DNA of 64,000 nt from Microdochium bolleyi (GCA_001566295.1 KQ964245.1:2423524-2487523); one strand, 5' to 3'. Counted from the stretch's first letter, positions 33,037 through 44,529 are shown. The notes: generated by a model not told the origin, from the sequence alone. Program-made: numbers and translations.

Positions 33037-34176
33037 GGCGAATGCGTGAGCTCCCACGCGCGAGAGCTAGGGGTATGTGAGGGCGGCAAGTGTGGCAAGC
33101 GCAGTGGTAGAGCGGCTTCGTGGATTTGTAATTCGATCGTGAGGTGCAAGGCGGGCGATCTGCTGAAGCTGCTAAGAGAGCAATGGAAATCGTGGGGTGG
33201 CGTGGAATGGAGTTGTTTAGTTGAAGATGATCTGGATCGGGAGAGCGAGAATGGAAAGAATGTATTAGCCGACCGACCCCTCCAGGCTGGCGCCGCTCCC
33301 CACCCGCTGCAAGGCGTGGTGCAAGTGCCTGGGCCCTGCCAGGTGGAGGCAGCGTGGGAGTAAGATACCCGCCCCAGCACCCGCCCGGGCGGGCACCTGC
33401 AGGCACTCGCAGCCCGGCAGGCAGCACAGCCTCACAGCAACTCCGACACTTTGTTGCACTTGCGCACGCCTTCTCCAGCGTATTGGGTAGGGCGCGTGGA
33501 GCGCAAGTGCGTTAGCCGCTCCGCTGAATAATAGCCATCGTCTTTCCCCCAAACCATCATCCCCCGCCCATCTCAGCCCGCAGTCGGCGTGGGACTCGGC
33601 CGCCAAGCAGCCCAAACGTCGTCTTGCTTGTGGGACTGTTTTGTTTCGGCTGCGGTTTCAATGTGACGCAGCCGACCGACTTTTCGCCTCTCTGGCCTCG
33701 CGGCTTCTTCACTCGGCAAGCCTCAACATGACCCTGCACAGGTCGACATTCACGACAGCTCCAGAATTGCCACCGAGACAAGATGCATTGCTCGCCGGAT
33801 CGTCGTGCGTGCGTGAATTCCGGATCAGTTCCATGGCGTGACAGCTCGAGTCCAGGCTGGCGGTGATCGGCACCCTGCTTCCGCTCCAAGCGGAGCCGAT
33901 GCAGGGTCGGCCTCGGAAACGGCCCTCCACCCATGCCTGGCGGCGCCGGAATCGCCGGCCGTTGCTTCATCTGGACAAAAGCCCACCGTGACTCCTTCAA
34001 TTCCTAGCTTTACGACGTGAGAAGAGGCTTCGAGTGGTTCACGGTGATATATATCCCATTGTTACCCTTGCATTCTTAACTACAAACATTCAACGTCTAG
34101 TGTCCTTTCAGCATGAGATCAGTAATGCGTCCAGTCCGGGGGGAAGTCCTTCACAGGCCTGAAAGTGACAAAACAT
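33037..34176. other. Intergenic region
   Basis: 1.1 kb between NMA1 (promoter side) and the 3' end of the fused oxidoreductase. A T-rich/GC-skewed leader-like part lies next to NMA1. No exon is supported. Confidence 0.5.
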
Positions 34177-36318
34177 TCAGTAATCAAAACTCTCAACCAC
34201 GAGCTCTTCGTCCGCCATCCACTCCAGGAGAGCCTTCCTCATGACTCCAGACATGCAGCCATAGTACTTGCGCCGGCCCTTCTCGCCGACGCTCAGGACA
34301 TCGTCCTTAGCCATCCTCCTGCTAACAATTTTGGCCCCCATCTCCTGCACCTTCTTCTGTGCTGCTTCAATGGCACCCGCAGACTCGGGCTTGTTCGCCG
34401 TCACGAACAGTGTCGTTGTCTCGGCCAGACCCGGCGTGCGACCGAGGACGTCCTGAGCAAGGAGCATGTCCTCGGCGCGCAGACTCCACAGCAGGTTGAG
34501 GCTGCCGGCTCGGGCTGCATCTGCTGCGATGCCCTCGAGCACGCCAGGAGCCTGGGCCATGAGCGGCGTGATCCCGACGCCCTGGGCGAGGAAGATCCTG
34601 TCCTTGCCAGCGCCCCCAGCGCGGCGCTCCTCATCATCACCGTCAGCTACCACCAGTCTGAACTCCGCGTTCCCGGCGAACCCAAGCACAGGGACCTCGA
34701 GCGGGACCGCCATGTTCCACCGCGACAGCAGTGCCGTGACGGGTCCGTGGCGGCGGATCGTGATCTCGAACTCGTCGGGCTCTGCCACCCCTTCTCCTCC
34801 GGGCCTGGCCGGTGCGCTGATCGTGAAGCTGCGGACGTAGTCATCGTTCAAGCTCTGGGGGTCCTCATCAGCCATGTGCCGCCAGCCGTGATCCAGCTCC
34901 TCAGAGAAGTCCAGCGTGATGTACTGCCCCGGCTCCCACGGCTCCAGCCTCGAGAGCCTCAGCCTCTGCGCCTCCGTCCGCGAGAAGGCGAAAGTGTACC
35001 TCGCCACCGTCTCCGTGATCTTCTCGCGCGTCTTGAGCCTGGCTGTGGCGACACCGCCAGCCAGCGCACCCGGGGCTGTCGTAATGTCCTGCTTCTCCGT
35101 AGTCAGGTACCGCACCGTTGGGTTGTACGGGCTGTGGTCGATCGGCGCACCACGGAAACCCAGCCCTTCCTTGATGAACCGCGCCTCCTCAATGTCCACC
35201 TTCACCGCGAGCTTCGTGCGCGGCAGGTACGCCGCGGCCTTGTCGCCGATGAGCACCTCCGCGGTGCCCGTGACGTACAGGACATTGCCCGTGTCGTAGT
35301 CGGGCACGCAGATGCCTACCTGCGGGTCGCGGCGCAGGTTGCCGAGAGTCTGGTACAGGTTGTTGCCCGAGAACTCTGGATATACCAACGAAGTCGTCGT
35401 CGTCGTCGTCGTCTTGCCGTCGTCACGCCTCTCCTGCTGGGAGACCCGCATAAACCCGGGCGGGCCGCCGCGGTGGTTGACGTCCATCGACTCCGTGCCG
35501 TGCTTGGACGAGAGGAAGAACATGTCGGCCCTATCCAGCAGCTCGCGCGCCGCGGGCGGCAGGACCACACCTCCTTCCCCCGCTGCGGGCTGCTGGGCTG
35601 ACGAGTGGTAGATGAGCTCCGGCGAAGGCACGTGCGGCGTGATGTGCTTCTTGTTGAGATACTTGGGGCAATTTCCCAGCGTCTCGAGGACGTGGAAAGC
35701 GACCTGCACCTCGCCGGCCTTCGGTGAGTCTCCAGTAGTAGCAGTGGCAGCGGCGTAGCTTGTCATTGACCCGCCGATCATCTTGCCCGCGAACTTGACC
35801 CGGTCTCTGGTCTCAAGGTCGATTGCCAGTCCAGCCATCAACTTCCCATCATTAGGGGGCCGCACGATCTTGTCCAGCGTGATCTTCCTCCTCCTTTCAC
35901 TTCCACCCTCCTTCGTGCCAGCTTCACCACCCTCGTTCTCTTCCCCCTCTCCCCACGCGGTCAGCAACTCCCCAACAACCGGATCCAGCCCACTGACATC
36001 CACGACCGCCCTGACCGCAAGCACCCCCTGGGCCACCGGCATCGCCAGCCCGCCTTTCTCCCCTCCGGTAAGACTCACCCACGGCCTCCCCTTCCCGTCG
36101 AGCGTGCCCAGCGCGATGAGCGGGCTGGCCGCGATCCGTGCGCCGTAACGTGCGGGCAGGCCCGCGGAGGTCGGGTTTTCGTATCGCACGGGAAGCCGCA
36201 GGAGGCGGTGCATCTCCTGCTCGCCCGCATGCCAGGGCCGTGAAGGGTCGTAGAGGGGGTCATCTCCCATAGCAGCGGATGAGGAGAGGGGGGTGGGTTG
36301 CTCGAGTGTTGCCGCCAT
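34177..36318 (-). CDS. Fused FMN split-barrel / ferredoxin-reductase-like oxidoreductase
   Basis: Single exon, 713 aa. Residues about 45-370 are a pyridoxamine-phosphate-oxidase-like split barrel (ASPLIALGTLDGKGRPWVSL, DMFFLSSKHGTESMDVNHRG, FSGNNLYQTLGNLRRDPQVG). Residues about 400-713 are an FAD/NAD(P) reductase module: PGQYITLDF and RSFTISAPA for FAD, FLAQGVGITPLMAQAPG near residue 580 for NAD(P), and YYGCMSGVMRKAL at the end. The [2Fe-2S] domain that often follows such modules is absent. A run of Thr (GKTTTTTTTS, near residue 305) is encoded by a trinucleotide repeat. By family knowledge this pairs an FMN site with an NAD(P)H-oxidising flavin domain, as a self-contained reductase; the final substrate is unknown. 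No signal peptide. Confidence 0.9.
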   Translation of the reverse strand: MAATLEQPTPLSSSAAMGDDPLYDPSRPWHAGEQEMHRLLRLPVRYENPTSAGLPARYGARIAASPLIALGTLDGKGRPWVSLTGGEKGGLAMPVAQGVLAVRAVVDVSGLDPVVGELLTAWGEGEENEGGEAGTKEGGSERRRKITLDKIVRPPNDGKLMAGLAIDLETRDRVKFAGKMIGGSMTSYAAATATTGDSPKAGEVQVAFHVLETLGNCPKYLNKKHITPHVPSPELIYHSSAQQPAAGEGGVVLPPAARELLDRADMFFLSSKHGTESMDVNHRGGPPGFMRVSQQERRDDGKTTTTTTTSLVYPEFSGNNLYQTLGNLRRDPQVGICVPDYDTGNVLYVTGTAEVLIGDKAAAYLPRTKLAVKVDIEEARFIKEGLGFRGAPIDHSPYNPTVRYLTTEKQDITTAPGALAGGVATARLKTREKITETVARYTFAFSRTEAQRLRLSRLEPWEPGQYITLDFSEELDHGWRHMADEDPQSLNDDYVRSFTISAPARPGGEGVAEPDEFEITIRRHGPVTALLSRWNMAVPLEVPVLGFAGNAEFRLVVADGDDEERRAGGAGKDRIFLAQGVGITPLMAQAPGVLEGIAADAARAGSLNLLWSLRAEDMLLAQDVLGRTPGLAETTTLFVTANKPESAGAIEAAQKKVQEMGAKIVSRRMAKDDVLSVGEKGRRKYYGCMSGVMRKALLEWMADEELVVESFDY
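35392..35413 (+). repeat. Coding (GTC)n trinucleotide repeat
   Basis: About seven GTC/TCG units encode the poly-Thr stretch of the fused oxidoreductase on the opposite strand. Pure enough to vary in length. Confidence 0.85.
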
Positions 36319-37427
36319 TGCTCGTGAGCTGCTTTTTTGTTTGGGTTTGAGCGTGAGGTGTAATGTGGCCGTGTGGAAGGCTGGGGTACCGGGAAACGGG
36401 ATGGGATGGTGTAAAGCTTGCGTGTGTAACTGTTCCTCAGCACTCTGGCCAAGACCAAGCTGCTACTACCTCCTGAAAGAGGCGCGGAATGTTCAAGATC
36501 AGCCTCACTGCTGCAAAGGCTGGCCAATGCACACTGTAAGCTCTTTGATAGAGCCGTTACTCCCAAACTATTCTTTGACGTCGTGGTCCTTGAGTGACTG
36601 GTCACTCAAGTTGAGCTGTGGCCGGAGAATTACTTGCTTGCGTGCTATACAAGAGAGATGGGAACAAATACGAGCTGTGCGTCAGTTATATATGGCAGAG
36701 CTGTCTCCAGCCTTCGCTGTCTCCTCTGAATGCTCGTTTCCTAATAGACGCTGAGGTCTCGCGAGAAAGGGGTGGATGGGGGTGAGTGGTTGCTTACACA
36801 TCCCACAACCAACAAATCCAATGGCGTGCTTTGTAGCTTAAGGTACCTACTTACTTAAGGTAGTTTCCTCGGCTTCTGACAGAGTTATTGCAGGTAGGCG
36901 GACCGCCCAATAACGTTGGCTCTTGCTGTCGAGTGATACGAAAATGGCACTCCAATGCAGGTCGTCGGGAGCATGTCAAAGGGCGTTCGGAATTGCCCCA
37001 CCCCCCACAATCATTAAGGCTGACTGACCAGGGATTGATCCACATGATTGTGTCAGCAGCGTTAGCGGGTGGATTGGCTGACGCTCCAAATTCAATCACC
37101 GAAGACGTTCTCAAACCAAATGCCGTGCGGGCTCGGTCTTTCGCGTCAATGCGAAGTAGCAGGTTCAATTTGAAAGCGGAGCACGTTAAGGGCTTGCTGT
37201 CTTCATTGTTTGCAGGGCGCAGGGCAATCAGGAGACTTTTGACGGCGTGTGAGTGCGCGCAGTATACCGTAGGTAAACTTGGGTGGGCATGAGCGCAGAG
37301 CCTGAATAAGTCTTTGCGAAGCTGAGGGATCACGGGTGCTGGTGTTCGAGTTGCGCAGACGGGCCTTGTTCACAAAAGTAATCCAAATTATCGCCTGCTC
37401 TATAAACCACATGTAGATATACACCCT
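36319..37427. other. Intergenic region
   Basis: 1.1 kb between the oxidoreductase promoter and the 3' end of KCH1. It holds a duplicated CTTAAGGTA element at 36837-36863. No gene is seen. Confidence 0.5.
36837..36863. repeat. Short duplicated CTTAAGGTA element
   Basis: Two copies of CTTAAGGTA separated by CCTACTTA. A related ACCTACCTTTCCTTAAGGTA occurs at 41631-41650 before the roadblock-like gene. Confidence 0.6.
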
Positions 37428-39599
37428 CTACCACCGTTGCCGCCTCTGGCCCTCGACATCGTCGTCGTATGCAGAGTAGTTAGACTGTCCGCCTGGTGTG
37501 CCTTGCCTGGCATACGGGTCCATGGGCATTCTCGGCGGCACCGGCGCAGTCATGTTTCGCTGCGGCGGAGGTCTTGCGTTGAAGCCGGGCTGCATCGGAC
37601 CGGTGTTGCTACGAGCAGGAGGATTGTATCCCGGGCCGTTGTATCTCGGTCCTGGCGCTGCACCGGGCTGCTCGGTGTATACAGATGACGGCGCAGGGCT
37701 CGCTCGGCCTTCCATCATGCTCCGCTGGTCGTCAGGCATGTACCGTCCTCCCGGTGGGCCTGGCATGCCCGGACGGCCAGAGAGCTGTGCAACAGCCCGG
37801 GGCATGGGCCTACCGTATGAATCGCCCATGTTGAATGGCGCGGCCGAGCCCGCCATCGGCGGGTAAGATGGCATAGGCTCCTCGCCGTAATCTCCGTATG
37901 TCGCAGGAGCAGTCGCGTACGACCTCACACTGTGAGCAGCACTAGGCGTCCTACCGGGCACGTCCCGTTCCGACATTGTATTTGGAGCCGGATTTCTGTA
38001 CGAGTTAGATGTGCCTGTCCTGGCTGGCGGCGGATAATTGCCGTAGCCCGCCATCGGGGGCATAGACGGGAGGGATGGTGCCGGTGAAGCGGATCGTGAC
38101 ATGTATGGGTCTTCCCAGTCAGACATCACACTTGGCGCACCATTCCTGTTCGAGTTTGCTGTCGAAGGCCTTGCAGGGGGATAGTTGCCATAGGCGACGT
38201 CCTGCGGAAGCTGAGGTAAGGATGGAGCGGGTGATGCTGATCGACCCATGTCAGACCGACCCATACTCGCCGCAGATCCCATCAGTGGTGTCCGAGAGCT
38301 GGCAACGGATGTTGCATATCCTGACGAAACAGTCGTGGTAGTCCCGGTCCGAGAAAGCGGGTAGGGTCGCTTCTGGTCCATCGAGTTCAGCTCAATGCTC
38401 GGCGACGGCGCACGCGACGTGTACTGAGGAAGTGTCGTCATGGTATCAGAACGTGCGATCGATGGCATCTCTGGTAGTTTGTCGTCGTTGCCCTGGCCCA
38501 GGAATTGAGGCAGTGTGGCCTGACGGGTGACGGTCGGCGGAGCACCATCTGCCTTGCCATATTTGACGGCTTTGGCATCGGCCTTGCGTTGGCGCTCCTC
38601 CTCCTTCATGATGGCCTTGTTCATCTTTTTGGACACGATCTTCATCAGTCGCTTGTTGATCTTGCGCTCGCAGTAGCCGTGCAGGCCACCGTCTCCCTTA
38701 GGGATCCAATGCCACAGGAAGAATACAAAGAAGAGCACCGCCATGACGAGGAAGAGAAAGCTGATGACCCAGATGACCAAGGTGAAAATCATGCCGGATA
38801 TGATGACGGCTTGCATGTTGTTTCTCGAATAGAGATTGCCGAGCTTCGCGAAGAATGTCTCGAGAGTGCTTGCGACAGTCGACAGATCCGATGGGATGAG
38901 TTCCGACTTGTAGACTGCATAGAGCGTCGTTGCGTTGACGACTTGACGTGGGCCTGAGCAGACGACGACACGGAACCAAGCTGATAAAAATGTTAGTGCT
39001 TAATGTACCTGCTGTGAGCAGGATCGAAGCCGACTTACACTGAAAGCTGAAATACGAGAAGAGAGCAATGTATTCGGCTCCCTTTTTCGACTCTGTCAAG
39101 GCTGAGAAGACCAGGAATCGCCGCCAGCCCTGACCAGAGCCCCATCGAAGACTTTCTAGGCGGACACCTAGATTATCGAGATAACATTCCGCGATATTGC
39201 CTCTCTTCATGACCCTGATCGCAACGATGAATTCGTAGACGAGGTTGACTACCGACAAGATAATGCACACCGAGAATATCCATTTGGTGATGAGCGGGTC
39301 GATAGGTGGCTTGAGCTGGGAGGACCATGTGTCGAATGCGAGCAAGTTCACCGCCGTGAAGATGTCTACGCCGTAGACCGCAATGGACAAGATTACAGAG
39401 AAGTGGAGGTATGCATAGGCCGTCCCGGCCAAACAAGACTTGGACTTGAAGTCTTTAAGAGTCTGCGAGCAGGCATAGTTAGTCGAAATGCATCCTCGCC
39501 TCGGCCGAGTTACGGATCGAGCCAGGTCACACTCACAATGGCACCCCACGACTGCTCAGGACGAGGTGCAACCTCTGCACGACCACCGAAGCAACCCAT
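37428..39599 (-). CDS. KCH1: Potassium transporter of the KCH1/PRM6 family
   Basis: Three exons: 39599-39537, 39462-39039 and 38980-37428, with introns of 74 and 58 nt (CACTAAC branch in the second); 679 aa. In yeast Kch1 and Prm6 mediate low-affinity K+ influx, linked to the response to pheromone and calcium signalling. The protein starts MGCFGGRAEVAPRPEQSWGA and then shows a family-typical membrane core: segments at about 30-62, 75-102 and 220-255, with GYDLK-type cytosolic loops between (YLDNLGVRLESLRWGSGQGW, SWFRVVVCSGPRQVVNA). After WHWIPKGDGGLHGYCERKIN comes a tail of over 400 residues rich in Pro, Ser, Tyr and Arg with an internal duplication. Yeast proteins have shorter tails. Located in the plasma membrane by family. 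Confidence 0.88.
37947..38243 (-). repeat. Two tandem ~50-residue repeats in the KCH1 tail
   Basis: Copies start RSASPAPSLP and contain YGNYPP, then a T-x-NS-x-RN-x-AP segment and a Met-Ser. They cover residues about 409-457 and 458-507. A weaker third copy (GRASPAPSS and YNPPARSNTGP) occurs near residue 587. Confidence 0.85.
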
Positions 39600-41914
39600 T
39601 CTGAAAGATGATGTCGACTAGTAGATGGTGAGATGCGAAGTACACACTGCTTAGTGCCAAGGCTCGGCTAAAAAAGCGTCAAAGGCGAGCGCTTAGATAA
39701 GACAAGATCGTGTTGTAGCTGCAATCATTGTCGTCGTGTAAGAAGAGGCTGGTCGTCGACCGTTGTGTAATGAATGTCTGGAATAGCGAAGTTTGACGGA
39801 TCCTGCCGTGAAAGTTGCTATTGGTGCTCGCCTGCGAAGCTACCTGTTTTGGGACGAGAGTCACCTTCGAGAAGTTGCCTGGCGAGAGAAGAGGGACGGA
39901 TGTGCCTGGCTATAGACGTGAAGGCGCGATCCAGGTGACTGTCAACACCCGTGGGTGCTGTTGGGGCAGGACGGAACAGTGCGTCGCCGGCACAGGGATT
40001 GCAGAGGAGACGGCGGAGGCCAGGAGCCCTGAGATGGGAAAAAGGAATGGCAGCAGCGGGCGTCCGGCGTGGGCTACGAGAGCGAGTGGTTTGATCGACT
40101 GTGTTGGGTCGAGGGTGCGAGGTTGGCCCAGGTCTCAGGTTGGGAGGGGTCAGACGGGTCGAGCGTGCAGTGTGCGCGATGCCGTGACTCGTGAGAGGGG
40201 GCCCTTGGAGGTCTTGTTTGATCTGCGGCCGAGGCGTCACGACACGGTCCGAAGGTTGTGATCTGCAGGTGAGGGAGCGGACGACGAGCTCGGTTGTGCA
40301 GAGGTCTGCAGTTGCGAGCGGTCGGGAGTAATATGCGCGCCGGCGACGTCGACGACGAGCAGGCGGTGATGGCCAGGAAACAGAGGAGAGAAGAGAGGGC
40401 AGGCGGGAGGCCGCTTGAGCCGTGAGGGTTGTCAAGTGCTCATGAGATGTGGAGGCGGGTGTTTGAAGTCTGGGGACGGCGGGAGGGCAGGTGCCCGAAG
40501 CGGCAAGGCGTGCGAGCCCCTGAACGCCAGAGGGGCCGGGGCTTGTTTGGGTGCCTGCCCACGGCTCGCGCTGACTGGCTGCGTGCCTGGATGCTGTGCC
40601 TTAGCGGCAGGGGCCTCGCGCTGCTGACTGGCTCGAGCAAATCCCATGGGAATCCCTCGCGGCCAGGACATTCTTCATCGTCTTGTCTAGATGCCGCAGC
40701 ACCGCGCCTGTGCACGCGCAGGACTTCGTGCGCTCCAATCATATAACCGCGCGCGGCTTGCCCGGCCTCGATGCCCACATGCACGCAAATATGCCTTATG
40801 GTGTGCTGAGGATTCGGACGACCTCGGGGGGTGTCCCCCATGTTGCGCTGGCTCAGCTCACCGTTCATTGTCCAATTTCAGACCCTGCCGAGCCTGTGAG
40901 GCCATCGAGCCATTTTCGGCCAGCAGGGCCCGCCTGGGCTGCCTGGACTCGCCCTTGCTGGGGATCATGGCCACGCGGCTTGGCACCGCCGCTCCGGCTC
41001 ACTGCTCCCGGGCGAGAGTTGGTGGTACTGGTAGTCAAGGCGTCGACGACCCCTCACGTGGTAGCATCCGGACATCCATACTCGAAATTACCAACCTTAC
41101 CGTACTGCGTAGCCTAGCACCTGCAACGTTCGCTAATTACCACAACCCCCGGGACGATATTTCGGCTCTGTAGGGTTGATGGCAATGATGGCGATTGGCC
41201 CATCTGTCGACGACCGCCGACAGGACCTCGCAAGCCTTTGGTGGTCGAGCGAGAGCGCGTGCTGGTGATCAAGTGCGATACTTCAGGTACGGAGTACCAG
41301 TGACGGCGTAAAGTAGGGTACATGATGCCTCTCATCGTTCATATGATGTGTTCTGATACGGTGCAAGACTGAGCACGGATGCAAAAGGGCAGAGGCAATG
41401 GTGGAGCAGACGAGTACAAGCCCGATTGTTCGGCGTCGGGGGTTCGGCGGAAACGGAATGGGCGGTACGCTATATCGTAGCGACGCAGCCAGCGGTCCAG
41501 GGGAGCTCGGGCCACCCGCCGATGAGGTAGCTGCGTGGGGAAGCTGTCGGGGTCCCACTCTGCAGATGAGGTGAGCTCCGATAAAGAACCTCAGCAAGAC
41601 ATCACCGCTTGGCGCCAAACACCTTGATATACCTACCTTTCCTTAAGGTACGAGAGTAAGTACCCGACGATAGCACCTTCAGAGACCCAACCCATAGCGC
41701 CGAGCTCCTTGCTGGTGCCAACACGACGATATCACGCAGCCAGGCGATTCCTTGCACCAACAGTCCGAGCTGCGCGAGTCCCCAACCACCGCGAGGCTCA
41801 GAGTTCCAACGACGACAACCACCAGCACTATCACCCGCCAAAGGGACACCACACCACACACATCCACGAACCTGTGCAGAAGCGCCCGCGCACGAAATCG
41901 CCCAGATCCTCACC
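39600..41914. other. Long divergent intergenic region
   Basis: 2.3 kb between KCH1 (minus) and the roadblock-like gene (plus). A basic, Pro/Arg-rich frame of 205 codons on the minus strand (39818-40435) shows no domain and is not called. CTTAAGGTA-type element at 41642-41650. Confidence 0.5.
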
Positions 41915-42592
41915 ATGTCCACTCCGACTCCCCCGCTGCTGCTGACGAAGCGGCTCACCGCGTTCCTGCATACCAACCTGAACCCGCAGGTGCACACGGC
42001 GCTTCTGACCACGCCGGCCGGCAAGCTCCTCGCACACGCTTCCACGATGCCCGTCAGCACGCTGCGCACGCAGTGCACAGTCGCCGCCTCCCTTTGGGCC
42101 ACCTACGCGACGCCCGAGACGGGCACCTCCATCGCCGAAGCCCTCCCGCACAGCGACCACGACCACGACCACCATGGCGGCGCTGGTGCCGGGACGACGA
42201 GCGAGCCGCCCGCACCCAGCGCACTGACTCTCCAGATGGCCGGCGCGCTCGTGGTACTCCGGCGGCTCAAGTGCGGCCTGCTATTCGTGTGCATCGGCCC
42301 CACGCCAGAAGCAGCAGCCGCATCCACCTCGTCGGCACCGCAACAACATCAGCAGCAGCACGGCAGACACCTCCAGACCCCCTCGCACAGCGAGCACCCC
42401 ACGCCGACGATAGGCTCGCCCGCCGAGGTGGCCAGCGTGCACAGCGCGGCGCCGAGCACGACGACGCTGGGCAGCGTGGGCGCCACGGGAGTCGTTCTTA
42501 TGCGCCGGCACGCAGAGGAGCTGGCGAAGTGGCTCGACGACAAGCTCGGGACCCTGGGGGTGCCTACCGAGGGGTCGACTTTCGAGTCTTGA
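41915..42592 (+). CDS. Roadblock/LC7-like small protein (possible Ragulator/EGO-type subunit)
   Basis: Single exon, 225 aa. The order of elements suggests a roadblock fold: LLLTKRLTAFLHTNL (helix), HTALLTTPAGKLLAHAS (strand-turn-strand), LRTQCTVAASLWATY (helix) and, after a low-complexity insert (HSDHDHDHHGG), LTLQMAGALVVLRRLKCGLLFVCIGP. A second insert rich in Gln, His and Ser (about 128-165) is followed by TLGSVGATGVVLMRRHAEELAKWLDDKL. Roadblock proteins of this type act in the LAMTOR/EGO complex at the vacuole or in dynein. The inserts make it longer than the usual ~100-125 aa. The assignment rests on pattern, not on a single signature, so it stays tentative. Confidence 0.65.
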   Translation: MSTPTPPLLLTKRLTAFLHTNLNPQVHTALLTTPAGKLLAHASTMPVSTLRTQCTVAASLWATYATPETGTSIAEALPHSDHDHDHHGGAGAGTTSEPPAPSALTLQMAGALVVLRRLKCGLLFVCIGPTPEAAAASTSSAPQQHQQQHGRHLQTPSHSEHPTPTIGSPAEVASVHSAAPSTTTLGSVGATGVVLMRRHAEELAKWLDDKLGTLGVPTEGSTFES

Positions 42593-43547
42593 AGAAGCCA
42601 TGCGCACTTCCGAAGCGAGAGAGAAAAAGAGGTCACAACAAGCACACCCTCCGCATTATCTGATCAACACTGAAGCAACGGTCTGTAGCGTATGGCCGGG
42701 AATTCCGGACGAAGATTTCGATTTCCAGAGGCGCTCAGTTGGCAGCTTCGAGATCTGTACTCGGAAGGGAATCATCGCCGGCAGGAAACAATAGTCCTGG
42801 CTTGCATGCTCTTCGAGTGGTAATCATGAACGGCCTTACATCTCCCCTCATAAGAGAAGAGTTCAAGACGAGCGCTTGTCCCACGGTGCAACCACGGATG
42901 GACTCAGTGTCGAAAGAATCAGGAAGTCCACGGAGAGGTCGCACCCCTGGAGCACCTACAGAGCCCGGACCATCCATGAACAGTGCTCAGCAAGAAGCAC
43001 GCAGACGCCATCCCCTCCCTTGGCCGGTTCGATGACGACGATGGGCGAAGCCGGTGTGCCGCCCATGTCCGGAGCCAGCGCAAAGCCTGAAAGGAGCACA
43101 TGCAGTACACCCTGTTCTGACCACACGCAGGGCCGTGCTGGTGGTCCATGAGTGGGAGAAGGCGAAAAGCGCCTGTCTTCTGTCAAGTGCTGTTCGTTGC
43201 TTTCCTATGTGGCGACAATGCATACACGGAGCCAGACGGGCACGGGCACGGTCACGTATTTTCCAAGACGGGCGCGGACATGTTGTGCCCACGCCAGCGT
43301 CAGCAGCATCAGCATCATTAAGGGAACCAGTGCCCCTCTCCTCCGTTGCTGTCTCTAATCTACCCTACCCATCCTGCCGCCATCCGTCGATCAGCACATT
43401 GCTTGCTCGTTCAGATGAACGGAAAGATCACGACAGGCACGTTGACTACAGCGTGGCCCAAATAAGAGAGGAGGAGACGAGGAGGAGGGCGGCATTGGGA
43501 CTAACATCAGCGTACGAGCAAAACAAAAGCAACATTCCTGTTCTTCA

Positions 43548-43567
43548 TCGTCGTCGTCGTCGTCGTC
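43548..43567. repeat. (TCG)n trinucleotide microsatellite, non-coding
   Basis: About 6.7 uninterrupted units in an intergenic position. Confidence 0.85.
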
Positions 43568-43824
43568 CTCGCCTTCCCGGAGATTTCGAGAGACAACTCC
43601 TTGCGGCATCAAGAAGAACCAGCCAGATAGCTCAGTCCAGCCTGATCCTGATTGACAAACGAGAAACATACACTCAAACCAGGAAGGGGGGAGGGGGGGC
43701 ATGTCAGACAGAGTAGGCGATGCAGCGGATTTGCATGGCTGTGTACGGCCACTTTCCGTGCACATAAGGTTTTCTTTTTTTCTCCCAAGATTTCGGGGTT
43801 TAAGGATTCAGCCATAAACGCATA

Positions 43825-43857
43825 CATAGCATAGCATAGCGTAGCATAACATAGCAT
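43825..43857. repeat. Pentanucleotide (ATAGC)n tandem repeat
   Basis: Six to seven units of CATAG, two of them with single-base changes (GTAGC, ATAAC). Confidence 0.85.
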
Positions 43858-44529
43858 CAATCATAATACCACGACGGTCTCACCGAGACGATGTGTTCCC
43901 TGGCTGAAGGGTTTGTTCAAAATCTAGCTTACTTTGAATACCTGATTGTACAGCGCGATGGTATTGGACAGGAGACTAAGCTGAAGTGTTTGTACGCTCC
44001 CGTGGGGAGAGTAATACGTGTTATACGAATTCAGAAACGCCGTCATAATCAGAATGGTTGTGGATAGTGTCATTTACTTATATTAACATAATCTTCTTGT
44101 GATTCCTTAGGTAGTATCAAGCGTACGTGATTCGCATGTGCCGTGTACAAGATCGCTATCCGCGGTGTCCATAACTCAAGGCCTGCGAACCAAAAAAAAC
44201 CAAAAAGCCATGGTAATATCCAAGAGGACCATGTCTGGCCCACGAGTCCTGAACGCCGGCTCCCGTCGTGTATATGAGATTGTACTCGGGAGAGTGGGTA
44301 TCGTAGTATATGCCTAAAAGCAAAAGATGCGTGCCCCATTGTCCGTGGCTACACCATGCGCCAGAATGCGTGGTATCGATAATGATTATGAAAATGCTGG
44401 AGAAAAAAAAGACGTCCGTATCCCAAAAAGTCGCTAAATGTAATGTGAAGAGAGGTGTGGCGGAGAAAAGGTCGTAGAATAAAGGCCGCTGTCAATGTAG
44501 AAGTGGTTGTGCCACGAACGGGGTGGTCT

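Larger units (their letters stand above)
42593..44529. other. Convergent intergenic region with microsatellites
   Basis: 1.9 kb between the 3' ends of the roadblock-like and LOV genes. It holds a (TCG)n repeat at 43548-43567 and ATAGC pentamers at 43825-43857, plus A-rich tracts near the LOV 3' end. No exon is supported. Confidence 0.5.

Noticed and set aside
39818..40435. 205-codon minus-strand frame upstream of KCH1
   Set aside because: Product is Pro/Arg/Ser-rich low complexity with no domain, and competing frames overlap it on the other strand.
43054..43716. 220-codon plus-strand frame between the roadblock-like and LOV genes
   Set aside because: It runs through the (TCG)n microsatellite, yields an Arg-run product without a domain and is overlapped by an equally long antisense frame.
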